From Toxonevra muliebris (lineage: Eukaryota; Arthropoda; Insecta; Diptera; Pallopteridae), in NCBI GenBank assembly GCA_963691655.1, contig OY829327.1, positions 69,553,734-69,617,733 of the forward strand: a stretch of 64,000 nt of DNA, in the 5' to 3' direction. The stretch's first letter is position 1. Every line of letters begins with the position of its first letter. The translations under genes and the position numbers were made by a program. Positions 1-12,180 of the stretch are shown here, in pieces. Under the pieces are notes generated by a model. The model saw nothing but the letters and a program-made list of their open reading frames with translations, was not told the origin of the DNA and made no database searches.

Positions 1-33
1 GCAATTGTGTGTGATGGAGTAAGATTAGAAGTG

Positions 34-1144
34 GACATATAATTAAGTCATTTTATATTCTTTTGCAATCAACTTGACTTAGTCCACTTAAATTCTGTAA
101 AAACCAATAACATTGATCATTTACACATTTCTGTATACTTTAGTTGAACAATTATTGATTTTAGCTGTGATGGGCAAAAATAAGAGCTCCACTCCCTCGA
201 AGACGGAGTTCATTTGGAAAACTTTCCAGAACATTGGGATTATTGCAAAGGTAGTAGAAGAGTTAGCTTTTTTACGTGGAAAAGTGGTCAATGAGAAAAG
301 ATACTACAAAAAATTCAAATCATTTCACGATTTGCAACGCAAAAAACCACTTAAAACGTCTCCAATTGAAGATTGGTACTTGATAAGGTTCAGCAAAATG
401 AACGATTTCTCAACTTTTATCAAACTTAGATCACAAATGGACTTAGATTATAATTTGAAAATATCAGCCAGTTCGCTAAACGATATCTCCACTAGAACCT
501 GCGTTTTTGAAAAACGATTGTTTGGAGCGATGAATCCAAATTAAATGTGTTTGGGATCGATGGAAAGCTCTTTGTTAGGCATCCATCAAATACTGAGCTG
601 GACCCAAAATTTACTAAAAAAAACTGCAAAACTTGGGGCCCTTGTGTAATGGTTTGGTGGTGTTTCACTTCATCAGGAGTTAATCCAATTGCTTAAATCG
701 ATATCAAAATTACTCAAGAAAAGTACAAAGGCATCCTTAAAAATCATCTTCTCCGAGAATACGGTAAAAATTTACCGAAACACACATATCGGGTCATTAA
801 AGCTTGGTTAAATGAGAACAAAATAAAAATTCTCGAGTGACCACCCCAAAGTCCATATTTAAACCATATAGAAAAACTATAGAGTATTTTAAAAAGGGTC
901 GTGGCAGCGCAAAAACCTTCAAAAAAGGCTTCCTTATGGGCTATCATTCAGGAGGAATAGAATCTAATCACTGCTGGCCAATGCTCTGATACTAGTCGAA
1001 GAGATGGACAGAAATTATCAGGCAAAAATGGTTTCCACAATGTACTAACAGTACCAAAGGTAAAATTTCAGTTCAAAATTAAAAATCATCGAACTTATTA
1101 TTTTTAAATATTTTTGTTTAGCATATGACTTAATTATATGACCG
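34..1144 (+). mobile_element. Tc1-like element, degraded, with TIRs
   Basis: The left end (34-51) reads gacatataattaagtcat. The right end (1125-1144) contains its inverted counterpart, atgacttaattatatgac, so about 18 bp of terminal or subterminal inverted repeat bracket a 1.1-kb body. The body carries a decayed Tc1-type transposase on the plus strand, described separately. Outer boundaries and the TA target duplication are uncertain because the element lies at the window edge and the outermost bases are diverged. Assignment to the IS630-Tc1-mariner superfamily rests on the encoded DDE motifs, not on the TIR sequence. Confidence 0.7.
113..1045 (+). pseudogene. Tc1-type transposase remnant
   Basis: The first part (113-544) is open. 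It resembles the HTH and linker region of a Tc1 transposase, with a stretch rich in basic residues and an IEDWYLIRFSKMN-like segment where family members have the 'DWxxVLFSDE' region. From about 547 the reading continues in another frame as FGIDGKLFVRHPSN, then GPCVMVWWCFTSSG, the equivalent of the Tc1 'GGGSVMVWGCFS' block. Next come YKGILKNHLL and finally PPQSPYLNHIEKL, the 'SPDLNPIE' block with the final glutamate. At least one frameshift and several in-frame stops (for example after VNPIA, ILE and EKL) make it non-functional. It encoded a cut-and-paste DDE transposase; host function is not expected. Confidence 0.8.
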
Positions 1145-1295
1145 CAAATTACACCCTAGACATACGATAATTTGGAAAAATTTTACATACTTGACATTAT
1201 AACTGTTTATTTCTTTTATAATTTTAAATATTGAACTGTTATTTATTTATTTTACCGTTGGTTTTGTTTCTTTTCAATAGAAACTCTATTTTTTC

Positions 1296-1908
1296 TTAAG
1301 GGGGTATTCTACCCGAGATGGTGCGAAATATCGATGTTTTCAAATCGTTGTAAATGATAAGCTTTTCAATATTTTTATTCGAGGTTTTTGAAAGTTTTTT
1401 TACAGGTTTTGAACAACAATTTTCGTTCTTAACGTTAAAAATATCTTTGTTAATAATGGTTCATTCGACGCCTCGAACTTGAGCCTGCCGAAAATAGTTA
1501 ATATCTTCGGTTTAAATATTCTGAAACACAAAATATAACCCATTTTGTAATCGTGAGACTTCCTGCCATCGCCTCATCTTGTTTTTGTTTATACTTTGCA
1601 TTAAAAATATTAGTTAAACAAATGCTTTCGCCATAATCCTAGATAAGGCCATACCTATACATTTGCTTAGTAGCCTTGTAAAATTACAAGTCAATTGGAC
1701 AAGTGTTTTTTTGTGAATCTTGTCCACCGTCCCGAATAAAATGCTTTCGAGAAAAACGAGTTTAAAGATTTACAAACATGGTACTTACAAATGATGTAAC
1801 TTACTTAATCAGCGATTCCAGGACCATACATTGCCCCCTCTTCTTTCTCATAAAACTCGTTGTCTACATCAAAAATATTTAAAAAAATCGATTAGAATAC
1901 CCCCTTAA
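1296..1908. mobile_element. TTAA-flanked MITE (TTAAGGGGG type, copy 1)
   Basis: A 16-bp perfect inverted repeat, ttaagggggtattcta at 1296-1311 and tagaatacccccttaa at 1893-1908, brackets 613 bp with no coding capacity. TTAA at both ends is consistent with a TTAA target duplication. The first element bases are purines (GGGGG), as described for Kolobok elements rather than piggyBac (which begin CCY); this placement is inference. The motif tttcgagaaaaacgag at 1745 recurs in the related elements at 5.9 and 27.1 kb. Confidence 0.7.
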
Positions 1909-2339
1909 AATTCTTCTGCTCATAAGTGTTAATTGTATGTCCACAAGTGTATATAAAACTACAAACAATAATCATTTATGGCTATTTTAATTTTATTTCT
2001 TCCCAAACTATATGTATTATATTTCAAAGACGAAGATGATGTTCGGAGAATTATGGAATTAAGGGAAGGTCCTAGAAACTGTTTCATGTTTGTATGGCAC
2101 AACAGCCCATGGAGAAACTAGGTCGTACATGAACGGAAAAAACGTACAGTGAAAAGTATTGACAGCCAATAGGTGGTGTCGTGTAGAAATTATAAAACCG
2201 TCCTTCAACATGATCACGAAGCTAAGTTCTTCTTAACCTTATGCGACCCTAAGGATGCAAAATGCTGTAACCCCAATAAAACAGCTGAACTTATAAGTGT
2301 TTCGAAGTCGATAAAAATTTGTCTATATAAACCCACATA
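1909..2339. other. Intergenic, nothing recognised
   Basis: AT-rich sequence between two transposons. I see no coding potential, no inverted repeat and no RNA gene here. Confidence 0.5.
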
Positions 2340-3523
2340 TAAGCAGTGAGATCGAAAAAATCTTAACATATATAAAATACAATAATTTTTAAACGGTTTA
2401 TCTTAGAGTTTTGATTTTTTTATTTAATTGATAATATTTTACAAATTACTGAAAAATATAACTTTTATAGCTCTAACCACTATTTATGAACTCGTGGACC
2501 TTTTTTGGTAAGCCTTCCATTACAGATTTGATAGTTGTTTCAGACACCTTTTTGGAACAGTTTGACCATCTTATTTTAAAATCTTCGACTCCGATATTTT
2601 GGGACACCTTTTTTGTGCTCTTTAAGTTTCTTTTCACAAGAGCCCAATATCTCCCCACTGGTTTTAGCTCCGGACAATTGGAAGGATTGGCCTCTCTTGG
2701 TACAAAAATTATGTTATTACTTTGGTACCACTCCAGAGCTTTCTTGCCGTAGTGACATGATGCCAAATCGGGCCAAAAATATGTAGACACATCGTGCTCT
2801 CTTATGAAAGGAAGAAATCTTTTTTTCAAACATTCTTTGATGTATATTTCGGTATTTATTGAGCCCACTGTAACAAATGACTTGCTTCTTTTGCCGCAAC
2901 TGCATATAGCTTGCCATTCTAGGAATTTTTTAGGAAACTTTGTCAGCTTTTGGATTCTAAATTGTTCTTCGACATTTCCTCGAGCATCAGCAACATAAAA
3001 ATGTTGACCCGGAAGCTGCGTAAAATCTGCCAGTCCTTACGTTTCGTCGTCTATTATTCAACATGAATATTTTCGCATCAAATAATCAGAACACTGGACT
3101 AACCGGGCAGCTTTTCTACCAGATGTGTTTGGAGATCTTTTCAATATGCTTTCTATTTTCTTGGCTTTCCCAATATCATGTGGTCCTTGTTTTCTTCCCA
3201 AACCAAGTTTCCTATCGATGGTCAAATTTTCCTGAAATTGTTTAAAAACATTGGAAACAGTTTGACGGCAGACCTTCAATTCTTTGGCCAATTTTTTGTA
3301 GAACCAATTTGGATTTTTTTGAAAATTTTTAATAATTTTATGACGTACTTTTTTTTCTTCACTCATTTTGATCAAACTCACAATAAATCAACATGTTTGT
3401 CACTAAAAATAACAACTGACATATTTTTCAAAGATAACTAGATCAAAGAAATTTTTAAATTTTTCACCCAAAAAAAATTATTAGGTAAAACGTGTGTTAA
3501 TATTTTTTCAATCTCACTCCTTA
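2340..3523 (-). mobile_element. Tc1/mariner-family element (DD37E-like), TIRs present
   Basis: Imperfect 29-bp terminal inverted repeats lie at 2340-2368 and 3495-3523 (26 of 29 positions match; shared core cagtgagat/gagtgagat then gaaaaaat). They sit next to TA dinucleotides. The 1.18-kb element encodes a decayed transposase on the minus strand. It is the same transposase lineage as the element at 17.0-18.1 kb but has different TIR sequence, so the two are separate families. Confidence 0.78.
2473..3381 (-). pseudogene. Tc1/mariner transposase, DD37E-like, broken
   Basis: The N-terminal part (3381-3058) is a helix-turn-helix region: MSEEKKVRHKIIKNF, then KELKVCRQTVSNVFKQF and a basic GLGRKQGPHD linker. 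A stop follows KYSC. The frame then continues with IIDDET, ADFTQLPGQHFYVADARG and AICSCGKRSKSFVTVGSIN. Positions 2868-2473 hold the catalytic core and C-terminus, FWPDLASCHYGKKALEWY and CPELKPVGRYWALVKRN. Visible catalytic acids are the D of IDDET and the D of FWPD. The third acidic position, 37 residues after the second by my count, is glycine (VGRYW), so it would be inactive even if the stops were absent. Confidence 0.8.
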
Positions 3524-5721
3524 CCACAAAAAAATTTGGCCCAATTGAAAAAATTTAAGTCTTAAGGAGTCTAAAGTTTACAACTTCCATAAAAAATTGA
3601 AATGTTTCCCCAAATTTGAAAAATGCTATCAATATGGCGAGAAATAAAATAAATTATACTCTATGAATAATGCAACTGCTAAATGCAACATTTGGGTCTC
3701 TTGTTCATGTAAACTTAAAAAAGTTTTAGAAAAATTAGGTTTTTTTTTTTTAAGGAGTGTTGACAAAAATTTTTTTTTGTCATTAAATATTTTATTACTT
3801 ATGGTTTAGTTTATTTGTTTTAATATAAAGTAATTACATTAATCTTCCATTATAAAAAAATTTTAAAAAATTTTAATATTTTAAGAAAACTATAAACTTT
3901 AGAAATATTCTTCAATTGGACAGTATTTTACTTTTCATCGACTTGAAATTTTGAATGTCCAAAAAATAAATTTTCGATACACCCTAGTACACATACACCT
4001 GTCCAATCCTCTTGAGCTAATTAATATGTAGTGAAAAAAAAAAATCTGTACGTAGTTTCGAATCACCTATAAGGTTATAAGTTGAAAAAAAAATTCTATG
4101 CAATAAATATTTGTTTGTCAATGGACTCTGCTATTTAGATTTAACGCAGAAATCCGGTAAAAAAGAAGGCAATTAATACTAGTCACATTAATATGAGTGT
4201 AATTATTTCATTGGCCAAGTTAAAGGTAATTAATTAAACAAATTCTTACAAATTGTTAATTGTTTACAAAATACATATGTATATAAATACATATGTAAAT
4301 ACATTTAAGCATACAACTATACATACCTACATACATACAAATACGTTTACATGATTATATTTCTTGTTCGCATGCATAAAATTCTTGTCTTATTTGTTTT
4401 TGTTCAGCTCAAATAACTAAAATACGTAAAAATTCATTTGATATCACTTATAGGTGTCTGAGAATGTATGTGTGCGTGTGTGTGTGTATAAGTATATGTG
4501 AGTTTGATTATGTGTATTTCAATTTCACTGAATATTATTCTTGTTTTTTTGTCGCTGTAGCTACGATACTATTACAATTCGTTTTAACAATATTACGTGC
4601 AAAGAAACTATAAAATATCACAAATATTTCTATTTCTTTCTATTTATCGTTCTATCTCTCTCTTTTGTATTTTCATGCCAAATAATAAATTCACATAATG
4701 TACGGCTATGACAATTGTTCAAACAAACAGCAAAGAATTATTTATGTTGAAAACAGACAACAACTACGCGATACAAAGAAAAAGGAAAAGTAAAATAAAA
4801 TAAAAATCAACATGAAGAAAAATGCTGAAAGACGATACTGAAATTGCAGTAAAATTTTATTTTTTTCTTGTTATTTCGGGAGAAGAAAAGCAAAACCTAA
4901 ATACTCGTAGAATTGTAATGTTGCCTGCAATTTTTGTTTAATCCAAGCACATATACCACGCCTTTTTATCGTTCGTTCGGTTCGGTTCGGTTTGGTTGTT
5001 CATTTTTCAACATAAATTGTGAGGAAACTGTCAAAACTTGCGCATATTTCATGCAACCAAGCGGAAATCCTTTTTGCAGCTCGTTAACGGTCAGCACAAG
5101 AACATCATCGTCATCATCATCAACTTTATGCCATCATTATGATCAGCAGCAACTTAGTAAATACAATACAGAACAACATAAAATATAAATTTTAATAATC
5201 TTCATTCAAATATGATGCAATGTGATTGAAATTTTTAATTAGCTTCCAAAATAAATAAATAAATGAACACTGAGTTTTCTATTTTTTATTATTTATTCTG
5301 TTGAATATCACAGGAAATATTTTTTGTAATGTCAATGTTTTTGTTCTGTATTGTCATTTTGGAGAAATGGCGCCAAATTTCATTTCCTCTCTATTCAAAT
5401 AATTTATGTATGTGTTATGAAAATGGGCAACGGAATGTTTTCAATGAAATTGAATTATTAATGGTTTAATTTATGGCATTGAAATAAATTTAGATTAATA
5501 TTTGTTGGAGAAGAGTAGTAGGCGTTAAAGACCTCAAGATTCTAGTAGGACAAATTGATTCGATTTTATTATTCGACCAAAGAACACGTGAAGACATTCT
5601 ATATTTCAAGAACTATCTACAAGAAGAACAACATGGGAAAACTCAACAATAACAGTAAAAAAAGTTAAATAAAAAGCCTTGTAGAAACCTTAAGCTTTAA
5701 GAAGAGAAGAATGAATGACTA
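3524..5721. other. Intergenic with simple repeats
   Basis: No gene recognised. It holds homopolymer-rich AT sequence, a (GT)n microsatellite at about 4466-4488, ATGTATATAAATACAT-type AT repeats at 4270-4340 and a (TCA)n run near 5104-5121. The short reading frame at 4934-5188 is low complexity and unsupported. Confidence 0.5.
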
Positions 5722-5802
5722 TTCACACGGGCGCAAGCATAAACGCCAGTCTCTTTTATTGCCTGTCTGAGAGACTGGCGTTCATACTTGCGCCCATGTG
5801 AA
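5722..5802. repeat. Near-perfect hairpin MITE, 81 bp
   Basis: Arms of 33 nt at 5722-5754 and 5770-5802 pair with three mismatches around a 15-nt loop. The arms contain ttcacacgggcgcaag and gccagtctct and are GC-richer than the surroundings. The three mismatches are all transition-type and would pair as G-U in RNA. It looks like a very short palindromic MITE. No clear target duplication was found. Confidence 0.7.
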
Positions 5803-5884
5803 CAGCTACTATCAAAATACGCTAAATAAAATGTTAATCACTATACGAAACTTTATGGAAGACAAATTTTGTTATCAATTCTTC

Positions 5885-6175
5885 TTAAGGGGGAATATAC
5901 CATACACCTAGAAGCGCTTAAAAGAGGCAATTTTTTTTAAAGGAAACTTATATGAATTGTCGGATTGACATGGTTTGGAGAAAACGCGTTTAAAGTTGAG
6001 CAATGGCTTGTTCTCGCTATCTGTTTCGGCTGCTTGGTGGCGGCAAGCAGTCGTTATTTCTTCGAATTTTTTTGTAAAATTTTCACCAGACATTCTTTAG
6101 ACCTCAATCTTCACGAAAACACAAAAATTTAAAAATTGACTTTTTTGACCATTCTAGGTGTATATTCCCCCTTAA
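5885..6175. mobile_element. TTAA-flanked MITE (TTAAGGGGG type, copy 2)
   Basis: The left end ttaagggggaatatac (5885) and right end gtatattcccccttaa (to 6175) are inverted. Pairing continues inward into cacctagaa/ttctaggtg after a 5-nt insertion in the left arm. The 291-bp element has TTAA at both ends. A 61-codon ATG frame on the minus strand (6093-5908) lies inside it. The internal motif tttggagaaaacgcgtttaa at 5974 matches the family motif seen at 1.7 and 27.4 kb. Confidence 0.75.
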
Positions 6176-6326
6176 TGTTCCCGATATTTTATACAAAAGA
6201 TGATAATAGCAATGTTGCCAGCTCTCAGCAAAGAAGAAAATAAATAAGGAAAAAAACATTTTTTTTTCATTTTATGTTGTATTGAATTTTGTTATAAATT
6301 GAAAATTTATGGGAATTCAGAACCTT

Positions 6327-6377
6327 GTAAATATTATTTGAGGACTGACCTTTTATTAGTCCTCAAATAATATTTAC
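6327..6377. repeat. Perfect 20-bp inverted repeat (hairpin)
   Basis: gtaaatattatttgaggact at 6327-6346 is repeated exactly inverted at 6358-6377 around an 11-nt loop. It could be a tiny MITE, a recombination product or a structured RNA element. There is no other evidence for transcription. Confidence 0.75.
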
Positions 6378-9363
6378 TAATTGCTAAGTTGGTGGTATTT
6401 TATTAGTTTTTGAAAAATCAGTAGTTGATGGATGATTTGTTATATTACGATATTTCATTTCAAATTACAAGAAGATCAGTAAGAATAGAAATAAATTAAA
6501 TTTCCTAATGTAATGCAGCCGCCAAAACAGTAAGAAATTTTGATTTGCTTTTCTCTATAAATTTGGACAATAAAGTCAAGCAATTGAAATTTTCCAATTC
6601 AAGATCGGACATTTAGCTGTGGAGAACGACTGAAAAAATCACAGAGCAAATCAGACATGAACCAAGTCATAACCATGAAAATGAGTACTTAAAACTAATT
6701 TTCATACTCTTTGATTTTTGTGAAGACCGGCCGAAATCTTTCGCCTACGATGCCCAGGTGAAAGCTAAATAGACGAAAACCCAAAATTTACTGATCAAAT
6801 GGCAACTAATGAACTGGGTTTAAATGCAGTGGCTGTGTTACAAATATTAGAAAATTATCTGGGAGAGCACGATGAGTTCAACGAATTTTGAATGACTGTC
6901 AAAAAGAGGCACATGTTCGTTTCACCCAATAGTTCACTACAAAATCTAAAATGGGTTAATTTTCAACTGCAAACCAACTTATTAAATCAAGACAACAAAT
7001 GTCAGTAACAAAAGTGACGATGTCGATTTACTTCACCAAGGTAAAAATTTAACTATTATTAATAACTGCTAAGTCGTATACAAAAAATTTCTTACAATGA
7101 GTTTTCGAAAATTTGTCCGAAAACCAAAACATGATTTTTTCCCAGAACTATTTTCAAAATAGTTCACTCTGCTGAAAAAAAAACCAACTCAGATAAACAG
7201 TTAATGCCAAAATTGAGAAACTCCAGAGACGATTTTGAGGAATGCTTTGAAATGTGAAGCAGCCCCGGTTTTTAGTAGTCTTGTTGTCTGTATATGGGAG
7301 GTTTTTCGCCTCTTTACAACTTTTTTCCATTTATGACCCAACTATCAAAATATATGATCGACAATGGAAAGGGCTGAAGTATTTCAGCAGAATTGCATTT
7401 TGCACTTTAAAAATAAACAAAAAATATTTTCAAAATTATTATTTATTTTTTTTTTTTTGACAAATTTTAATCTTTAAAAATGGAAAAACAAAAGCCAGAT
7501 CTTCATAAAAATTAATAAATTCAAATTAAAAGTGCGAAAATTCTGGCTAATGACTAAACTTTTTCAAAAACCGCTAAATTTAGCCGGAAAATGGCTAAAT
7601 CGAAAATACTGGGTGATACCGATAACCTTTTTCTATATTTACCATCAGAACGAAAGCACCCTGTATAAATGTAAATAGCTGCAAATATTCAACACACATA
7701 ATCCCACGATATTTAATCGTAAACTTTTGGGATTCAGCAAATTAATTTCGTTTACGATTTTGTTTCCCAAATGCTCAAAACTCATTTAAATTACAGATAC
7801 AATCTTTTCTGCTCGCGAAAATGATTGATAGATAAATAGATTGATTTGATTGTATTTATCGTAAGAATTCGTGAATAAACTTGACAAGAGATACATAAGC
7901 ATGCACATGGATAAGCATAGATTTACTCTGCATACAATAACAAATAAAAATAATGAAAATTTGCAAGATAAAAATCCAATTGTGTATTAACAAATAATAG
8001 AAGAGTAAATGTTGATTTTAGATTGTATAGTTTTCATGTTGGTAAGATGTCAGAATATATGTTATATGAAACTCTAGTAATTTCGATGGGCAAGTCTGAA
8101 TTGATAGGCATGCAACTGTAAAAATGAAAATTGACACTCGCGTGTAGCTTAAGAATCGGATATGCATATTAAAAACAAAACATAAATCTAACAAATCTTT
8201 CTCATCATAATTAGCATTAATCCCGGCGCTTTGCATATGATGAACATTAGAAATTCTTTGAGCCTCTCATGATTTCTTTTAGTTTTCAGAAATATGTTCG
8301 CATATCACATTTTAGCATAGCATCACTAAATATTTATGTCAAAAATATGTGCACAAAGTCATGCAGTATAAAGACGATATTTTTTCAACAAAACTATCAT
8401 CGTACTCTAAAAAGAAAATTCACACCATAAGCAAAAAATGTACGAGAATGTAAAGAGCAAGAAAGCAAAAAAAAATAAACATAAAAACGAAGAACACGAG
8501 CTAAGTACTTCCAGACAAAACAACATATAAATATTGCTGAGAAAAATAAAAATACTTGAAGAAAAAAAAAAGAATAAATAAAATTCATATAAAAACAATT
8601 TGTTCCAAAAAAAAAAAAAAAACATAAAAAAGAAATAAAATAAAATCAAGCAAATACTTCATGCTTCATGTGAAATCGACCCCTTTCATGTGATTTGTAA
8701 GAACAGAAGGAAGGATCAGACATCCTACAAAAGACGGATCGACGAGGGGGAATGGTAAACGTCGGCGTCATAGACAGACAGACCTACTCGTACTTTTAGT
8801 TGGCAGAGTCGCGTCGGTAGTAGCTCACTTTCCCAGTGACAGACTGCTGCTGCCACACATATGTATTTAAGTTTTTCAAGCATGCTGAACACATGGTGAC
8901 ACATGATCGCACTCAAAGGGTGAATAAAATCCACAAACACACATGGACGAATGTACCAAATACGATGGAATTAAAACTCTTGTTGACGATCGGGCCCAGG
9001 CATTGTTATAGAGATTGATATTGTTACAAATAAGAATTCATGGTTCTCAAAATGTTCAGTTTGTTTAAAAAATAATAGATTTGTTTAAAGAATTTCTGAT
9101 TGAAATGAAGTGAACCATATGTAATTTTTACGATTTGAACTATTTTTGAAGCTTTAAGAGTGTACCGTACTTAAAAACATGTTTTCCTCTAACGGAAACA
9201 GCTTCCTGCCTGATGTGTTAGTGTAGCTTAACTTTTTTCACAAATCATATTGTATTTATATTGAGAGTATCAGTTTAGAAATTAAATTGTAATCTTTGAC
9301 GCAATGCTTTAAATATAATTTATAATGAACGAAATTAGTTGGCAAAAGTAAATATTGGTTTAT
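6378..9363. other. Intergenic, no gene recognised
   Basis: A long AT-rich stretch with homopolymer runs (T-run near 7448, A-run near 8610). Frames at 7254-7460, 8018-8236, 8397-8649 and 8725-9018 are poly-lysine/phenylalanine artefacts of AT-rich DNA or overlap on both strands. I recognise no domain. Confidence 0.45.
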
Positions 9364-9807
9364 TTAACCTCTCGCTCGCAAGCGTGTCTCTAGACAGCGG
9401 GTGTAATTGCAACCTTAATAGTTTTATGTTGCTACATTTTATCACATCGTTTATCGAATTTCCCAGGCTTTTAAAAAAATTCATCAGTTATGAGTTATGA
9501 TGCGTATTACAGACATCAGCGATAGTCAAAGTCAAAAATTTGTGAAAAACAGGAAAATTAATTATTTTGATTCAATTTGAGATAAAAATAAAAAAATAAA
9601 GATAAAAAAAATTGGCTGTGAGTAGCTAGGAATTTGAATTTTTACACAAAATATTTAATCACTTAAAATAACGTGGATTAAAAATTTATTCGGCAACAAA
9701 TACGTTTAAGCATTCAATCCTTCCGGCTTATAAAACCACGCCCATTAAGTTTTTTAGGGTTTTGAGATTAGATGTATGCTGTTTACATCACTCAACTAGA
9801 GGGTTAA
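9364..9807. mobile_element. Possible piggyBac-type MITE (TTAACC ends)
   Basis: ttaacctctcgctcgcaag starts at 9364 and ctagagggttaa ends at 9807, so both ends are TTAA followed by CC-beginning termini as in piggyBac-like MITEs. The inverted match is short (TTAACCTCT versus TTAACCCTCT). A similar right end, actagagggttaaatga, recurs at about 56059-56075. Confidence 0.4.
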
Positions 9808-11549
9808 ATGACGATCGCATTAAAATGAGATGGAACCGAACTAATTTAGTTAATATATTTTCTGTTCCAGTCAGTAACCGATTCAGTCCTCTGAGTTTAC
9901 ATTAATGTGAGTTCTGTAAATAACAATAGGCTGGCTGTGATCTTTAAATCAGAAACAAGGAAAAATCATTAAATGAATCATTTTCAATAGAGCAAATCTG
10001 AATCCCTATACAATTGTCATATACTCAGCTTTTACCTTTTGCACCTTTTTTCAATGGATAAAAAATATAGTCGTTCGGTGTTATCTTTTACATATCGTCA
10101 CATAAAACCCAAAACGTCCAAAAATCTGTTGTAGTGTTTAAAGCAAAGTTCTATCCCATTTATCCGTACAGATGTTTTAGGTAATTTTGTACAGCTTTTA
10201 GGGAAGTCTTTAAAAATATGCCGTGATTTCAAAATTATAATATTTTTGAATTTCCATTTTCGATAAAAACATATATTTAAGAAATAAAGATCAGTTTTAG
10301 TTATTAATAATTAAGAATAAAAATCATTATAATTTTTATTCATTAAAAAATATAAATAAAAATCACTCGTGCTTACAATATCAATTTGAAGAAATTGCTG
10401 TTTGTTAAACTTAATTTCGACTAAGTAAATTAATTATAGTAATTTTAATTTCAAAATAGTATGGATTTTAGGTGACGATATACAAATTTTAAAATTTGTT
10501 TAGTTATAGAATTACTAAAGAGTTCTTATGTATTGTAAAAGTAACAGAAAAATATCAGAAGCATACGGCTTATCAATTATAGTAGAGGTCCTTTTTTTAT
10601 TGGAAAACGTTTCACATACCTGAAAATAAAAAAAATAGACAGATTAGTGAAATATAATTTTGGAAAATTAGTTTCATAAATGTTATTGATAGATATATTA
10701 TCACGCTATTATTATTTACTCTACTTCAACTTGCATTTATTTTACAAAATGCGTCGCATTGAAATTAAAACATATTTTACTTTCTCACGATTTCAAAAAA
10801 AAAATATGTAACAAATAGTGATAAAATATGCCTTGTGGCGAGAAAAGTATTTACAAATCGGCATATCCGAAATAAAATAAATCACGAACAGTATAATAGA
10901 TGGATGAAATAATGTTGTTTGAACGGGAGCACCTCACAATTTCGATTTCTAAAATCCCTATAGAGCATAACCGAGGCACTATCTTAAAATACAGAAAATA
11001 TAAAACCTAGATAAAACAAAATCCCGGAAAAACAACACAAAATGCAGACAAAAAATTTCAAATTAATTCTTAATTCATTGGTTACACTAGTCAAAAATAT
11101 TTGATATTTGAAAAAATTCAAAATTTTATGTTGTGGATTGCATTATTGTGGAACAAAGAGTAAATCCCGACAAAAAAAAAAATAATAATTTAAGAAAAAA
11201 TAAGTCGATTTTTTTTCAATTATTACTTTTTCGTCGGTATTTTTTGTCTGGATTGTGTCTTGTCAGTATTTTATCTTGTCTAAATTTTGTCTCATCTGGA
11301 TTTTTTCTTGTCAATATTCTATGTTTCTATATTGTGTCTTTCGGGATTGTGTGTTTCGAGATTTCGATTTTTTTTACTCGAATAGTGTTGTCTCGTGAAA
11401 AAAATATTAAAAATTTCAAATGGATAACTTTCTAAAAATGATTCGGGGTCACTGATTACTACCTTTTTTTACGTTTAAGGAAAATTTATTTTTTTCTTAA
11501 TTGGTCTTAAATGATTTCAGTTGGGTTTTTAATGACAAATATTTTTTTT
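9808..11549. other. Intergenic, no gene recognised
   Basis: AT-rich. The frame at 11133-11435 is composed of short degenerate tttttgtcT/G-type repeats (11220-11400) and shows no domain. Confidence 0.45.
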
Positions 11550-12030
11550 TAGATAATAGTAGGTTATTTTTTCGAACGGTTAATTCAGTATGAAGAGATT
11601 ATTGCAAAAACACATACATTGTATTTTTAATCGCTAATTTCTTTAAAAAGAAATTTAACTAAAGTAGTTCTGCCTCTAAACGACCCCAAGTATTTTATGA
11701 TGAGGAATATTTACCTTGAAAATAATTGACTTTTTTCAAACGGTTAATCCTCTACAAAGGTATTATTGCAAAAATATAATTTTTACTAGCATATTTTCAG
11801 GTTTATTTCTTTAAAAAAAATTAACTTAGATGGTTTTGGCCTTTGGTGGCTTTTACTACTTTTTTATGGGAAATATTTTATCTGTAGATTGTTTTTTCTA
11901 CCGATTAATTCAGTTTAATGAATAAAACAAAATATGGTCTTATAGGATTTAATTTTTCTAAAAAGAATTAGACTTGGGTAGTTTTGACCTTCAGTGACCT
12001 AACTTCTTTTTGCTAAGGAATATTTTGTTC
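11550..12030. repeat. Diverged tandem array, about 150-170-bp unit
   Basis: Three successive blocks (from about 11566, 11723 and 11893) share the order: tttttyNaacggttaattcag, 'attattgcaaaaa' or an equivalent, 'tttctttaaaaa', 'ttaacttagatggtttt' and 'ggaatatttt'. A weaker partial block precedes them at 11430-11520. Copies are heavily diverged, so period and copy number are estimates by eye. Confidence 0.55.
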
Positions 12031-12180
12031 CAAGATTTTATGATAGGTTTTGCAATCGCTTACCCATTATGGTAACATATAAAATAATAGCTTCATATGA
12101 CATCCAAAAGGAAGGGTAAGGGAAGATGTGAAATATTGTTCTCTGTGCAACTTTTTTCTGTTTTCTCAAACAGAGTTGCC
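12031..12180 (+). repeat. Dispersed repeat, copy 1 (partner at 40.4 kb)
   Basis: tatgataggttttgcaatcg, followed by gcttaccca and gcttcatatgacatccaaaa, matches in order and spacing the stretch at 40395-40510 (tatgataggtttcgctatcg, gtttaccta, gcttcatataacacccaaaa). It follows directly on the tandem array, so the array may be the internal part of one larger interspersed repeat whose end is conserved here. Confidence 0.6.

Noticed and set aside
5908..6093. 61-codon ATG frame (MSGENFTKKFEEITTAC...) on the minus strand
   Set aside because: It lies wholly inside a 291-bp MITE and has no recognisable domain or splice signals; a captured host fragment cannot be excluded but is unsupported.
6327..6377. 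microRNA precursor
   Set aside because: Arms are only 20 nt and perfectly paired, AT-rich, and without the bulges and length usual for insect pre-miRNAs; no expression evidence.
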